NCBI RefSeq assembly: GCF_037975245.1 | Contig: NC_092568.1 | Span: forward strand, 29,981,001-30,045,000 | From: Apostichopus japonicus | Taxonomy: Eukaryota > Echinodermata > Holothuroidea > Aspidochirotida > Stichopodidae | Length of the DNA: 64,000 nt | Direction of reading: 5' to 3' | Part shown: positions 20,579 through 32,600 of the stretch, in pieces | How the letters are laid out: every line of letters starts with the position of its first letter | Numbering within the stretch: the first letter of the stretch is position 1 | Position numbers and translations under genes: made by a program | The notes under the pieces: generated by a model | The model's database searches: none | Seen by the model: only the letters and a program-made list of their open reading frames with translations | Told to the model about the DNA's origin: nothing

Positions 20579-23500
20579 TTATACTTTCAACCTGTGTTTA
20601 TGCATCGCTGTGTAATATGGCATCGCTACTTCAACACAGTACCGTATATCGTCCGGTAGTTCGTCAAGGTTTGGTGGCGGTTTGGCAGGTTGTTTGAACG
20701 CAGAGCTGTACGCAGCTTTGGTTATCCAACCATTAAGCCTGCACGCTACGATGGCTTCATAGGATGTCTTCCACGTTTTGATGACGTCATGTTGACCATC
20801 CCAACGTAAGTACCGCTCCTTAAAAGGAACACCGATCATTTGAAAATATTTGGGGAGTAAAATATCTGGATAAGTGGCCAACTCGTCTCCGTCTATGACC
20901 ACGGGGTATCTACCAGTCTCTTCGATCACAAACTTCCACAATTTATAAGATTTTTTGTAAAGTTCGTCAGACGGGTAAACATCTACGTCATTGACTATGT
21001 TAAATGCCGCCCTCTCTACTTCCGTTACCTCGTTCATGAAAGCCTGTTTGTATGAAAGATACATGTTGCGTGGATCCCTGATGATGAAGGTATACTGGAA
21101 TGCTTTTTTGGAGGGCAGAGAACGATAATGGCCGTCTATGGCGAAAGCTGAGTCCTTCACGAAGATCAAATCTTTGTCACGTTCGTCAGCCTCTAATTGA
21201 CCTTTGACCCAGTCGTATCTGAAAGTGTATTGACAAAAGAAAGTTTGATGGTAATTTATACGTCATCAGTGTTGTACCCAAATACGCTAGAAAGTCAAAT
21301 AATGGTCACTACATCAGTTTAAAGATTCTATAAACCTTTCTTTACCTGCCACGATCGAAGTATTTGCTAATCTCTTAGACATTTAATTGACTAATTGCGC
21401 CCCCTATATAGGATAATATAGATAAAAGGGCCCCCCTATATTTATAATAGATAAAGGGGCGTTACATTTTAACTGGGCACTAGAACCAGGGAGCTGCTAG
21501 AGTAGCAGCTCCCTGCTAGAACCAAAGCGAAGACAGGCGGTGAGGGGTGGGGAGAAAGAACAGTGAGTCATTACAGGTATAACGCCTCTTAACATTTCTA
21601 AGTGTTTAATGGCTGTAAGTTAATTTATAGAGACGAAGTTCTTTCAGAATAATTTGACCAAACCTTCTTACGCTAATCTTTTCAAATTGACTTTGACCCA
21701 AAAACAGATCATAAAATGTCGTTCGGATTAGTTTGTGAATCTTGTCACTATAACATTAAAATAGTACACACTGTATAGGCGACGAAGTTATATTTTCTCG
21801 GTATGTATATCTAACGGGGGAAGGGAGAAATGGGGGACCAAGATGTTAGCATACCGCATCTCCAAAAGAAACTAGTTCAAATTGTTCATGACATATAGAC
21901 TATATACCGCTATATATGGACAAGCTGCAAAGAGAACAGAAACACCTCGCTTGGGTTCTATACCAGTATTAGCTAAATCACAATTTTAAGAGAGATAGAA
22001 GATAAATTCAGGGTGTTGATCTAACCAGGTTAATGCAACTCTAACTGTGAGAAGCATATTCCTGATCAACGGGTGATTCCTAATTTCTTATCCACACAAT
22101 ATTAACCTCTACAAAGAATTAAGGTTGAACTATTGTTTGGTTCTTGAAGTTAGTGGACATTATCATCCATTAGTTTCGGAAAGTTAACTTTAACAGCCCA
22201 CGTTGTACTATGAGAAATCGGCCTATATAGCTCTGCAGGTGATTAAACTTAAAGTTCTACCCGGATAAAAATCCGATTCGATCCGATTCGAATCCGAATG
22301 GTAAGTTGCTTTTATATTATGTTTCTTGTCATTGTTTACTTAAAGGAGACAGTTTCAAGGGAGTATTTCCCCCTTGTATTTGTACAGTCGCTAGGAGGAG
22401 ACATTTGTAAAGAACTTAACTGGTTGTAAACAAGAAAACGAATTGTTTACTTTTATTCGTTAAGGCCTATCTCCAACTGATGTGAATTCTCGTTATACCG
22501 CGATGAACAAGTATAAGGTTTATAAACTCCCTGGTATACCTATGGGTATGGAGCTATACAGCCTATTAACACCTGTATATACGGTAACCGCTAACGGCGA
22601 TATGTATAGGCTGATATATATGTACTCGTGAATGTTTGAAGGTTATAGAGGGAGAGGACGGTTAGGCTGGGTTTACCCTGACGTAAAAAGGTAGATAAAG
22701 ACCTAAAATGCGGAACCGAGGGTGAACCGTGACTATAAGGGGAGTGCGCGTAATGAATACGTTTAGCAAAACATAAATCAGACACATTATTTTATGCAAC
22801 TTTGCCCACAGGTCTAGCTGCATCTGGTTTTCGGCATGAGTTGCAATATACCAACCCTCTTAGTTTCTATCCTCCCCTTAAAGCCCGCCCCTTCCCACAT
22901 TACCCCCCCCCCCAACAAAGCAAGACTTGTAAGCAAGAGCCCAACGGGCACTATAGTTCCTTGCTTAAGTGGAATATTAAAGTGTATATGCATCGCGCAA
23001 TATCATATTTATGCCCAAGTGTACCAGATATTTACCAACAACTTTCTTCCAAATTTGGATACAATCTGATTTAAGGTTGTAGAGTAATTTTATTTTAAAA
23101 ATATTGGCCCCTCCAAAAATATTGGGCCCGATAAAATGTTGCGCTTAAGTGGTTCCAAAAAAAATTGGCCCAAACAAATAAATTTACCAAAAATTGGAAC
23201 ACCCAAAATGTGGGCCCAAATGGTCCGAAAAATATTGGGCTCCACAAAATCGGGCCCAAAGAATGTGTCCCAAAATGTATTTGAGGTGGAAATAAAATTT
23301 GGGCCCACCCGGCCCAAAAATGAGTCCGGAATTGTTTGGGGCCTAGAAGGTCCCAAATATTTAGGCTTACATGTAACATTTATTAACTGACAACTGTATA
23401 CCAAGGGTGGTTACAATCCGACTAAAGGTTGCAGAGTTATTGCAATGTAAAGATTTGTTTACGTATGACCCCATAACCTCATTAATATTCTTAAAGTCAG

Positions 23501-26277
23501 CGCAAAAATCACCCAGTTGGGAAAATTTTTCAATACTGTAGTGTTATGTCCCGCTTCAGAGCACACGTATTGTCAGTACGAGCAGTATGAATATCATGTT
23601 CCTATCAGAATCAAGGTTAGGAACTGTTTGTACTGTCAATACCAGTGCTTTGAGAGCATGTTATTGGAGTACAGTTTAGAACTTTAGAGAGGTATTAGCA
23701 TTAGGAAATTGTCCCAACTTGCTGCAACAGATGACAGGGCACACCTTGTCACTATAATACATCTACATAGTAAGTATGACACATATTAATCATACCGTTG
23801 TTGAGTTATCGTGGACCCAAGAAAGTGTCACAGACGCACACAAACACACACATACGAACACACACATGCCAACCTGACTACATAGGCTCCATTGCAAGGA
23901 ACCAAAAATACCAGAACTGATTCATGACATAAGCCTATAGGTTATAAGTACAACCTTTACCCTGATCAAATATTTGGCCAAGTTAAATAATCTGGTCGAA
24001 GTCCCTATCCTCATACAATCACCAACTTTAAGAGTAATGAGGAATTGTTATACGGAAATTCAATGTTTGTGATACTTGAAAGTAGTGAATAATTAATATA
24101 AATAATAAATAAATAATATATTGATAACTGAAATAGTATATCTATCAGGAGTGCCATCCGTCTTTCAATTATAATATGGAAGGCAACTGGTTCCTATTAG
24201 CAGAGCCCTCATTGCCCCCCCCACCACCCCTCATGACGACACGCCACGAATCATAACACACCAGTGGGGCCGAGTGGTTCGGGGATGATAGGTCTATGTA
24301 TACATAAATTTGAAAATGTGACCTAAGCGTCTCCCAGAATGCGTTCAAATATATTGATAAAATCCGGCTGTTATGCCCTAAACTTCGGAAAATTGTTGCA
24401 AGGACACTATATATGTGTCGTGACGTCCTGTACCATAAGCCAATACTGTCAAAACGAACACGTAACCAGGGAACTGCTACTCTAGAGTGTAGACAGTACC
24501 GGATTTACGGCGGGACCCACCGGGGCCCAGGCCCGCCCCCCCCCCACATTAAGGGGAAGCGTTTTCTGCCAAAATTTGTGTGCACGCTACGGGCCAACCT
24601 ATAGTGGCGCTCCGCTTAGATAGTGGGCCTAATCGTGAAAGGGCCTCAAGCTATTTTGGCCCCGAGCCCACACAAGCTAAATCCGGCCCTGGCTCTAGAG
24701 TATACACCCCCTGACGTAACTATGAACAGGACATACATATATTACACAGAACAACAACTTACTGTACGACCAGGTGTGTGCTGCTACTATATGGCAGGTA
24801 TGTAAACGTAGTCGATTATTACTCTTATGAAACATACATTGGAATAAATATTTTGGAAGTGTCAAAGAAAGGTTTTTTATGTCAACACATTTTCGCGGTT
24901 TCATCTGTACGTCTGCAACACATAAGGTTTTGAATTATATTGATAACGTGAGCATATGCGATAAAGTTACGTTCATCTTTATATCATATCATTAAGGAAA
25001 TAGTATTAATATATAAACATAAACCAAGTTATCGCATTCCAGAACAAAGGTAACAGGAAGTCGACGGTGTTCAAAAAAAATTAATGTGCGATGCATAGGC
25101 CTATCAAGACAGACGAAGTCAAACCATGCAGAGCGCTTTGAAAGAAATTTACTGTCCTGAGTTAATCAAAGTTGAAAGATGCGATTGCCACTTAAAATAA
25201 CAGTAAACAGAGTGACTCAGCCAAAACGTGACCTTTGACATTTGCATTGGGAAACATATATGCATAACAACAACAAGAGTTAGTCATATCGTGAGTGTGT
25301 ATACACAAGTCATGTATTTCCATCATGGTTTGCATCCTAATATGGCTTTATTTGTATATCTGCAGAGGGCGTAAATAACATGTTAAAGTTGCAGGGCCAA
25401 TTGTATGTTTTCTCAGGTGTATATAGGAGTTGGTGGAGAGGGGGGTGGTGGGGGAGGGGTGGGGTGATGATGAGTTAAATGATAACTGCAAAGGTTCCGA
25501 TTCAACATAAGCAATAAAAAGAGAAAATTTCCTGGCATGGAAAGCCGTTCTTTGGTAACATATGACTCCTCCAGCAGGACCAAATTCCTAGACTGAGGAA
25601 ATGGGAAATGATTTCAGTTTTTACATCTCGCCCCTGTCGCTTACCCTCACATCTCTGTGTTTTTTTTTTGCTATATTATTTTATTTAACTACTATTTATG
25701 TCGTCTTTAACTTGGAGCAAAATCCAGGGAGTTGCTCTCTGAGCTCCGAATAAGTGCTTAATTGCGTAATACCCCGCAACTCTTATATCTCAAAGTTTCA
25801 CAAGAAATTGCACACTTAATTTAATAAGGTAATAACACACTAAACATGATCATTATATTGACGTACAATTAGGCTCATTATATAAACTGTACTAAATGAA
25901 AAGATTCATACATACCGAAATTGTCTCCAGTGGTGGGCCCTACCCTGCGGGGTTTCCTCCAGAATAGGTCGCATTCTCTCCAGGCCCTCATGAGCCTCCC
26001 TCTCCATCTGCTCACGGTCACTGTCTGGGTGTGTCAGCAGCTCGTTATGGTAACTGTACAGGTAAGGCTCATACCAAACCTGCACATTCTCTACGAAACT
26101 CATACACTTCACAAACACAGTGGAGCGAGACCTTGGAATGGACCAGAGGAATACCCTTCTGGGTCCATCCCGACGTGTACCTGGTTGAGGGCCCGAACCC
26201 GGCAGTGAGGAACCATCCGCTGGTTGGGTGGTGGTGGTAGTATTGGAAGGTGTCGATTGTATAAGTGATGTCATCAT
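20579..26277 (-). CDS. P-loop sulfotransferase-like protein, two exons
   Basis: Exon 1 (26277-25916) and exon 2 (21218-20579) join in phase across a 4.7-kb intron (donor GTATGT, acceptor ACTTTCAG) to 1002 nt, 333 aa. The N-terminus to about residue 40 is low-complexity (Thr-, Pro- and Gly-rich). The sulfotransferase 5'-phosphosulfate-binding loop is RVFLWSIPRSRSTVF (41-55), and the 3'-phosphate-binding motif is FIIRDPRNMYLSY in exon 2. Family knowledge: such proteins bind PAPS or a related nucleotide in a P-loop NTPase fold. Invertebrate deuterostome relatives are often labelled branched-chain-amino-acid aminotransferase-like because of a plant fusion protein, but no aminotransferase domain is present. 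There is no signal peptide or membrane anchor, so a cytosolic location is likely. Substrate unknown. ATG 26277 is followed by a second in-frame ATG and either could be used. Confidence 0.85.
21487..21515. mobile_element. 29-bp perfect palindrome with 7-bp target duplication
   Basis: Arms CAGGGAGCTGCT (21487-21498) and AGCAGCTCCCTG (21504-21515) are perfectly complementary around a 5-nt loop. CTAGAAC flanks it exactly at 21480-21486 and 21516-21522; if the first C is counted with the flank, the duplication is CTAGAACC, 8 bp. Confidence 0.7.
23057..23441. repeat. Degenerate TTGGGCCCAAA repeat block between direct repeats
   Basis: About ten imperfect copies of a GGGCCCAAAA-type word (itself palindromic at GGGCCC) fill 23100-23360. 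A 33-bp sequence with core ACAATC and AAGGTTG flanks the block directly at 23057-23089 and 23409-23441, matching at 27 of 33 positions. Frames open on both strands here because the repeat lacks stops; not a gene. Confidence 0.65.
24467..24713. mobile_element. Palindromic insert split by a nested hAT-like element
   Basis: The outer part begins CAGGGAACTGCTACTC and ends TACACCCCCTG, flanked exactly by ACGTAAC (24460-24466 and 24714-24720). Removing the inner element leaves a roughly 34-bp palindrome of the same type as 21487-21515, centred on CTCTAGAG. Confidence 0.65.
24494..24691. mobile_element. hAT-like MITE nested in a palindromic insert
   Basis: Terminal inverted repeats CAGTACCGGATTTA and TAAATCCGGCCCTG. 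Just outside, CTCTAGAG occurs on both sides (24480-24487 and 24693-24700), a good 8-bp duplication of the palindrome's own centre, although six extra bases separate it from the left end. Carries the shared core at 24601-24621 (minus orientation). Confidence 0.75.
24891..24920 (+). repeat. 30-bp exact direct repeat, copy 1
   Basis: A 30-bp sequence beginning TTTCGCGGTTTCATC and ending TGTACGTCTGCAACA is repeated without mismatch at 26518-26547, on the other side of sulfotransferase exon 1. Confidence 0.9.
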
Positions 26278-26517
26278 GAAGGATGACTCTCGTCAGAAGG
26301 TTAACTTCGGAATGATGAACAGTTTTTCTTGGTTATAACTCGTTCGACTCTTCAGTTGCTAAACGGTGACATTTGATAAAGCAGGTAGATGACGCACTAC
26401 CGCCGGGACCCATACGGCTTAATCCGGAGTAATGAAAACAGTCGCTTGCTTTTCTTTTTTTTAATTAAAACGTCTCCAATGACGAGGCTTTATACACTCC
26501 ACTCGAGGATTCTCTGA

Positions 26518-26547
26518 TTTCGCGGTTTCATCTGTACGTCTGCAACA
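26518..26547 (+). repeat. 30-bp exact direct repeat, copy 2
   Basis: Identical to 24891-24920; the copies are 1.6 kb apart and enclose exon 1 of the sulfotransferase-like gene. Confidence 0.9.
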
Positions 26548-27492
26548 GACAAACACATTGGCAATCCATACGTTAGTAAACATGACGTAACCTGCAGGAG
26601 AACCGTTAGACGTCAACTGACTAGTGATAACGGAAGAAGTAGAATATCAAGGAGGTAAAAAGATGATAGTTGCCGTGCATACGTAACGACGCACATCTTG
26701 CCCGGATAAACAACAGTTTAAGACATTCCTTAAATAGTACGTACTCGGGTCCGGCTCTTATCCAAAGCCCCGGCTGATAAAGAAGTTTGTGTATCAGCGC
26801 TAACGGTGAAGATTGTTTTCCTAGTTGCTTCGACCTTTGAAAGCAATTCTATCTTTGTCAACCTGAGCTCTTACCATCATGCGTGTTTTGCTGGGTTTTT
26901 TTTTACAGCTTGAACGGTTATAATAGTTTCTACAGTGCTATTTGTTGGTGTTGCGTCATTATATGTGTAACCAAAACTGCTGACATCAGCGTGTGCTTCT
27001 ATTACCTGCTGAGGCCAGGTCCCTGAATCAAACCGTCTTTCTCCTTGAATGCACTTCACTATTTAGTCCATAGTCGCAAGGACGTTGAATTAGCCGAGGG
27101 AGATGATGATATACTCTGAAAAGAAAACAACTCTCTCGTTTAGTATAGTATACAATGTACTGCACACAATATAAAGATCTGATCTTTTTTAGCAAGTTAT
27201 CGTCTGGCAACCTGCAGGTGTAATATATTGCGTTGAGAATTAATTGGCTTCAACCGTGCTTACAGATATCCGGCACACCCTTTTAGAGGTGATCAGGTAA
27301 CAGATATCACTACATGCAGAACTTCAGCTCTATACCGGAAACGTTACTGACCCAGAATGGGTTGGACATGTTATTGTTTAACGTTGCGCGTTTATAATTT
27401 AGATGTAGACGTGTTAATGTATCGTTATCAAGTAAAGTTGTGAATACGTGATAATGGATGGACGATCAGGCGGCCAATTTGTCATGCGTAAC

Positions 27493-27521
27493 CCAGTGAG
27501 CTGAAGATGGCAGCTCACTGG
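27493..27521. repeat. 29-bp hairpin without target duplication
   Basis: CCAGTGAGCTG and CAGCTCACTGG pair perfectly around a 7-nt loop. It has the look of the CAGGGAG-type palindromes, but the flanks do not match each other. Confidence 0.6.
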
Positions 27522-28513
27522 TTCAAGATCCTCTGTAGCGGAACCTACCCCTTCCCAATTTTATCTTGCTAAAAATGATCAAAGTGTTTCAATAGTATAT
27601 CCTATAGTGCACATGCACTTAATCAGGAGCATACACCAATTGGCGGTAAGATGTACCTTCGGTCTATCCCACTTCCCTCCCCCACTACCCCACCCCCATG
27701 CAGTCTCCTACCCGTACCTATCATGTTTCTAGAAAGCACGATTTTGTTGTATTTACCAATAATTTCCTGAATACGTTAAAGTATTTTTTAAGTAATTAAT
27801 GCAACTTAGGTGACGAAATAGTACATAACACATTATATCTCAGTCTGCGCGAATATATCTTATCACAGCAATAAGAATAACAAAATCATTTACAAGGATT
27901 GTCTGGTGGCCCAAAGAAGTTACCTTAAAAAATGATAAATAATTTTCCAAACATGTTGTCAAAGTATGAGAACGCTAATGTTGCGTTTGACAGATAAGAG
28001 AAACGACTTTTTTAATCGTTAAAGGGTCTATACAATGAATCCGAAAGAAGCATCGCTTGATGGTACCTAAATGCCGTGTGCAAATCATCCCTATGGCAAC
28101 AAGGCTCCATCGCGTCTAGAGCTTGTGTAAGTGCCTATACACACTGAAACTCGACTCCCAGTAGTGTAAACAATGTGCCTGTAACGTCAGTTAGGCCTTA
28201 CAAGTTACATTCAGGTAGTCTTAGTTAGTGTCAGGATACATGGTAAAAGTATCTGTAATACTGTGAATATAGCCAAAGGCTTGGCCTGAATATCTGACAT
28301 GGGCCTAGTCTAGTTGTATAGTCTAGACTATCATGAATTGCAGCCACCACGGTCGGCTATGGGTATTCATCGAAGCCTCGGAGTAGGATAGGAATATAGT
28401 ACTACTAGGCTAGGCGGTTTCAGTTATTATCCGCACACAGTACTTTCCTCTGAAAAACCAACTCAAAGATATAAAATGATGCAGGCCACTAATTTGGATT
28501 AGGCGATACTCAC

Positions 28514-28607
28514 TGACAGGTACAGTGTGCTGGAACAAAGGAACAGCGGAAACCAAGAATAGCTTGAAACTTGTCAAAATGAAACAGAAAACTGTTGAGT
28601 TATTCAT
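28514..28607 (-). CDS. Candidate first exon with signal peptide, copy A
   Basis: From an ATG the exon encodes 31 residues beginning MNNSTVFCFILTSFKL: a polar start, a hydrophobic core, then SAVPLF, which resembles a signal peptide. It ends at a strong donor, GTGAGTAT, in phase 1. I did not find a matching downstream exon, so the gene, if real, is unidentified and may extend through lower coordinates. The same exon with two residue changes recurs at 29235-29328. Confidence 0.35.
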
Positions 28608-29234
28608 ATTAATTTGTGACAGGTATTACCAGCACGGTCTACGAACTTGAAAGAGGAACTAGTCCTAACTAGTAAGGTTGTTTACACCCAAACTAAGCTA
28701 GGGTTCATTGAGCATTCTGAATGAGTGAGCTGAATTGCGTACATAGTCATTGTGAATCATTCGATGTGAAAAATATGTTTGTTCTACACTTGAATACGGA
28801 CCATGACAACCAATATTTCATCATGCCTCTTCGGAACCTAAGCTATCCTATTGAATCTAGTCTTGGAGCTTAATTCTATCCTGTTACAGTCAAATTCTAT
28901 CTTCTCCATGCTCCTAAAGCAAGTTACATATACAGGTAGTATAGTTAGTGTCAGGACACATGGTAAAAGTATCTGTAATACCGTGAATATAGCTAAAGGC
29001 TTGGCCTGAATATCTGACATGGGCCTAGACTAGTTGTATTGTCTAGACGATCATGAATTGCAGCCAACACATTGGGCTAGGGTATTCATCGAAGCCTCGG
29101 AGTAGGATAGGAATGGTTCTACTAGGCTAGGCGGTTTCAGTTATTATCCGCACACAGTATACTTTCCGCTGAAAAAACCCAACTCAAAGATATAAAATGA
29201 TGCAGGCCACTATTTTGGATTAGGCGATACTCAC

Positions 29235-29328
29235 TGACAGGTACAGTTTGCTGGAACAAAGGAACAGCGGAAACCAAGAGCAACTTGAAACTTGTCAAAA
29301 TGAAACAGAAAACTGTTGAGTTATTCAT
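29235..29328 (-). CDS. Candidate first exon with signal peptide, copy B
   Basis: Duplicate of the candidate exon at 28514-28607, with the same ATG, length (94 nt), phase and GTGAGTAT donor. The differences are Phe-to-Leu in the hydrophobic core and His-to-Gln after it, both mild. Retention of frame and donor after duplication supports a coding role, but the copies may simply be young. Confidence 0.35.
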
Positions 29329-29638
29329 ATTAATTTGTGACAGGTATTGCACGGTCTACGAACTTGAAAGAGGAACTAGGCCTAACTAGTAAGATTGTTT
29401 ACACCCAAACTAAGCTAGGGTTCATTGAGCATTCTGAATGAGTGAGCTGAATTGCGTACATAGTCATTGTGAATCATTCGATCTGAAAAATATGTTTGTT
29501 CTACACGTGAATACGGACCATGACAACCAATATTTCATCATGCCTATTCCGAACCTAAGCTATTCTATTGATTCTAGTCTTGGAGCTAAATTATATCCTG
29601 TTACAGTCAAATTCTATCTTCTCCATGCTCCTAAATCA

Positions 29639-32600
29639 TGTCAATGTGCCTAATCAGTTCAGTTAGCCATTCTGCTCCTCCAAAAACACCTGGTATTTTC
29701 CGCTTACAAAACGTTGTTTTCCGCTGACAAGCTGTGTCAGCGGAACTTGGAAGTACCGTGTGCGGAGAATAATGACACCCCTTCTACTAGGCTACTCCTA
29801 ACTAACCTAATTTTGTGCAGCTATAGGGAATCAATTTATTTACAAAATGATACCTGTGGTCAAAAAGAGCTATTTTATTAGTGCAGTTAACATCGCTGTT
29901 ATAGCCTTACATTTCTTCAAATGGCAATGAGACCTTATTTCGTCCATGGTATTTTGCGTCCTCCAAAAATCCACAAGAAGATAAATAAATTGATGTCGGC
30001 CTACTCATTATAATGTACGAACATCTGATAGGCCTTCCCAATATCACAGATCTATGACAGACAGCGTAAACTTTGTCATTCTTTATCACAGCTACGTTGA
30101 ATATGTGGCGATAAAGTACTTGGCAGCCATCGATTTCAACTTTCACAGAAACCGTCCCAAAGAAAGATGGAGATGGGAATGATGAGTAAGTGTTTCTGTC
30201 TATGCCCTCATCATATGCTTATTTAATATGTGTAGTGAATGGCATTAGACGTACAAGCATTTCATTATGATACCTTTTAGGCACACTTCTGACTCACTTC
30301 ACAACAGAATATTTACATTATTACCGCAGGTGCAATTGGTGGGTTGTGGATTCATTTATGTGTTAAACCAGAGGTTAAATGCATAACTGAAGTGAAACAC
30401 TTTCAAGGTATTTACCTAGTACAGGAGCATACAGTTCTACACTCCTTTTGATGATTTCAATTGTTTTTAGTGAGTATTCCAGTGAAAACAATCAAGAATA
30501 ATTGAGAGCAGCCTTAGAGCTTTATATGTAGATAATTGTTAAAATACCCTGTGTGTTGATTAATTGGAGGTGCACAAAGGAATATGCAAATCACCACCAC
30601 CTGTTATGATATCTTTTCAGGGTCACGGTGAAGTACTCCAAAGCCACCAAACAATGGCATCCGGTACCTGTGAAAGAGCCCAAAACCTATCGATACATTC
30701 TGCATTTCGGGAGAACATCGTGAAAGTTCTGGTAATTAAGCTATGTTCATTCAAACAGGCTGGAAAAAACCCTACTTGATGAACCAAAACAAAGAGTGTC
30801 CACCGTCAATAAGCCAACAATGGAAGACTTACAGAGCCAATATAAGAGTGGGTTTACAGATAATCAATGGTTGTAGATTCTTAAGCCCATTTCCACATAT
30901 ATGTGATATGATTAATCAAACATTAAACAGCAGAAGTTAAAATTATTATTGGCAGTTAAAAAATTGAAGAATGTTTGACAAAACTCTTGACAAAAGAACA
31001 TTCAAAACCGTACCATCATTTGCTATTATTTGATCCCATGCGTTATCACAGCTTGCATTAGACCAAATGTTATAGATGTTAGCTCCTTAATTCACAGGAG
31101 ATAAAATACTGCAAGCAAATTCATCAAACATCATTATTAAATTCATGCCCATATAATTTAATCTCACCAACTTTAGTCACTAAAATGGTATAAGAACTAC
31201 TGACATTGTGCGTACACATTTCTGGTGAAAGTGAGACACGTGAGGCAGTTTTTGTGGACATATCGGCGAGGTATGGATAGTTGCTTTGGAAGAAAAACCA
31301 CCCCATTTTCCACAACTACCTATCCTATATTTGTCAAAGTTGTTCATGCATGACATTGGCCTACATATGTCAAAATAAACATGTCTAGCATTGTATTGTC
31401 TTTTTTCTTAAACAAATACCTGGTCCATTCCGTATATACCCTCAAAGAAAGTTATCTTATAATCCATGATATTTGTTTAACCTAAATGTTTCTTAATTTA
31501 AATATGATTTTCTAAAATATCCCAACTTTAAATCCTGTGTAGTGACAATCCTCTGATGGAAACCTGTTCCTTATGCACCAAACTGCTGCAGGATGGGATG
31601 ACTACACGATTGTAACGTCCACTTCTGACGGCTTTCTCGTAAATAAAGGACCTATATGCAGTGTACCTGTAGGTACTATAACATGACCTGTGTCCCAGTA
31701 TCAGTAGATAATATATTTGGACCATTGCCAGATTCAAAGCTTCAGGTCCGTTATTAATGACCGAAAATGTACGTTTGTTTAATGTATAGGAAGAAAACGT
31801 CTTGACATATGATCTGCTTGGTGCTCGAGTTATAAATGAATGTTATGAAGTTATTGCAACCCTAATCCCAAATATAAATTAGCATGTAAAACTAGCAAAA
31901 CTATTGCAACCAGTATCATATTATTTAGCAATTATTGTCAGCCGATACTCATAGCTAGTACAGTAACTAGGCACCGTTCCTCATTATTACAGTTCGCAAC
32001 TCTCTGTAGACTGTAAATGACCCCAATTCGCCATGAAGATAACCAAGAAAGCCCATGTTCGGGTATATCCGTAGACCTACTTATAGCAAAAAATTACTAG
32101 ATACGACTTCATTTTTCAATCACGTATTAAAGAACTCGCACTCAATGATTGGATACAGCAACTATACTCTCCCACAACCGTGCATCAGTAATTACTAATT
32201 TGTGTTCGTAACATGTGTTACATGACATGAACAGTAGTTACTTACGAGTCATGAGCATCGGTTGTTTGTGTATACAATTAAGGTATCTGATGTGACACTG
32301 TTTTAATGAATACTTCAGAGGCAACCTATGTACAGTAATACTCTGAAATTAGACTTCATAAAATTCAGTATTTTTGTAAAATGATGTGATTGGCCACTGT
32401 ATAAAATTGTCATAAATAATAGAAGGGAGTTACTTTTTGTATGGCTGATGTGATTAATTCGCTCACAAAGACTCACATTGGGTGTTGCCATATATATTCA
32501 TTCTTCAAAGTTCACTAAATTATAAGATCACTTCTCCAAAATAAAACATGATTTATGATGTTGTTCGCAACATATGCCTACAAAAAATGTATGGCAAGTT

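Larger units (their letters stand above)
21219..25915 (-). other. Intron of sulfotransferase-like gene
   Basis: Contains a 29-bp palindromic insert (21487-21515), a GGGCCCAAA repeat block (23057-23441), a nested pair of insertions (24467-24713) and one copy of a 30-bp exact repeat (24891-24920). No exon of another gene is evident. Confidence 0.75.
26278..28200. other. 5' flank of sulfotransferase-like gene and intergenic
   Basis: Includes the second copy of the 30-bp repeat (26518-26547). On the minus strand 27117-27010 has a good acceptor (TTTTCTTTTCAG) and a CAGCAG/GTAATA donor, but stops in all three frames, so at most it is an untranslated exon. A perfect 11-bp hairpin lies at 27493-27521. 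No coding gene. Confidence 0.45.
28201..29638. repeat. 719-bp tandem duplication
   Basis: 28201-28919 and 28920-29638 align end to end with few substitutions and small indels, starting at CAAGTTACAT in both. The unit contains the candidate minus-strand first exon (28514-28607 and 29235-29328) and its upstream flank, so a promoter and first exon have been duplicated together. Confidence 0.92.

Noticed and set aside
27010-27117. Possible coding exon on the minus strand with good splice sites
   Set aside because: Stops occur in all three frames, so it can at most be untranslated.
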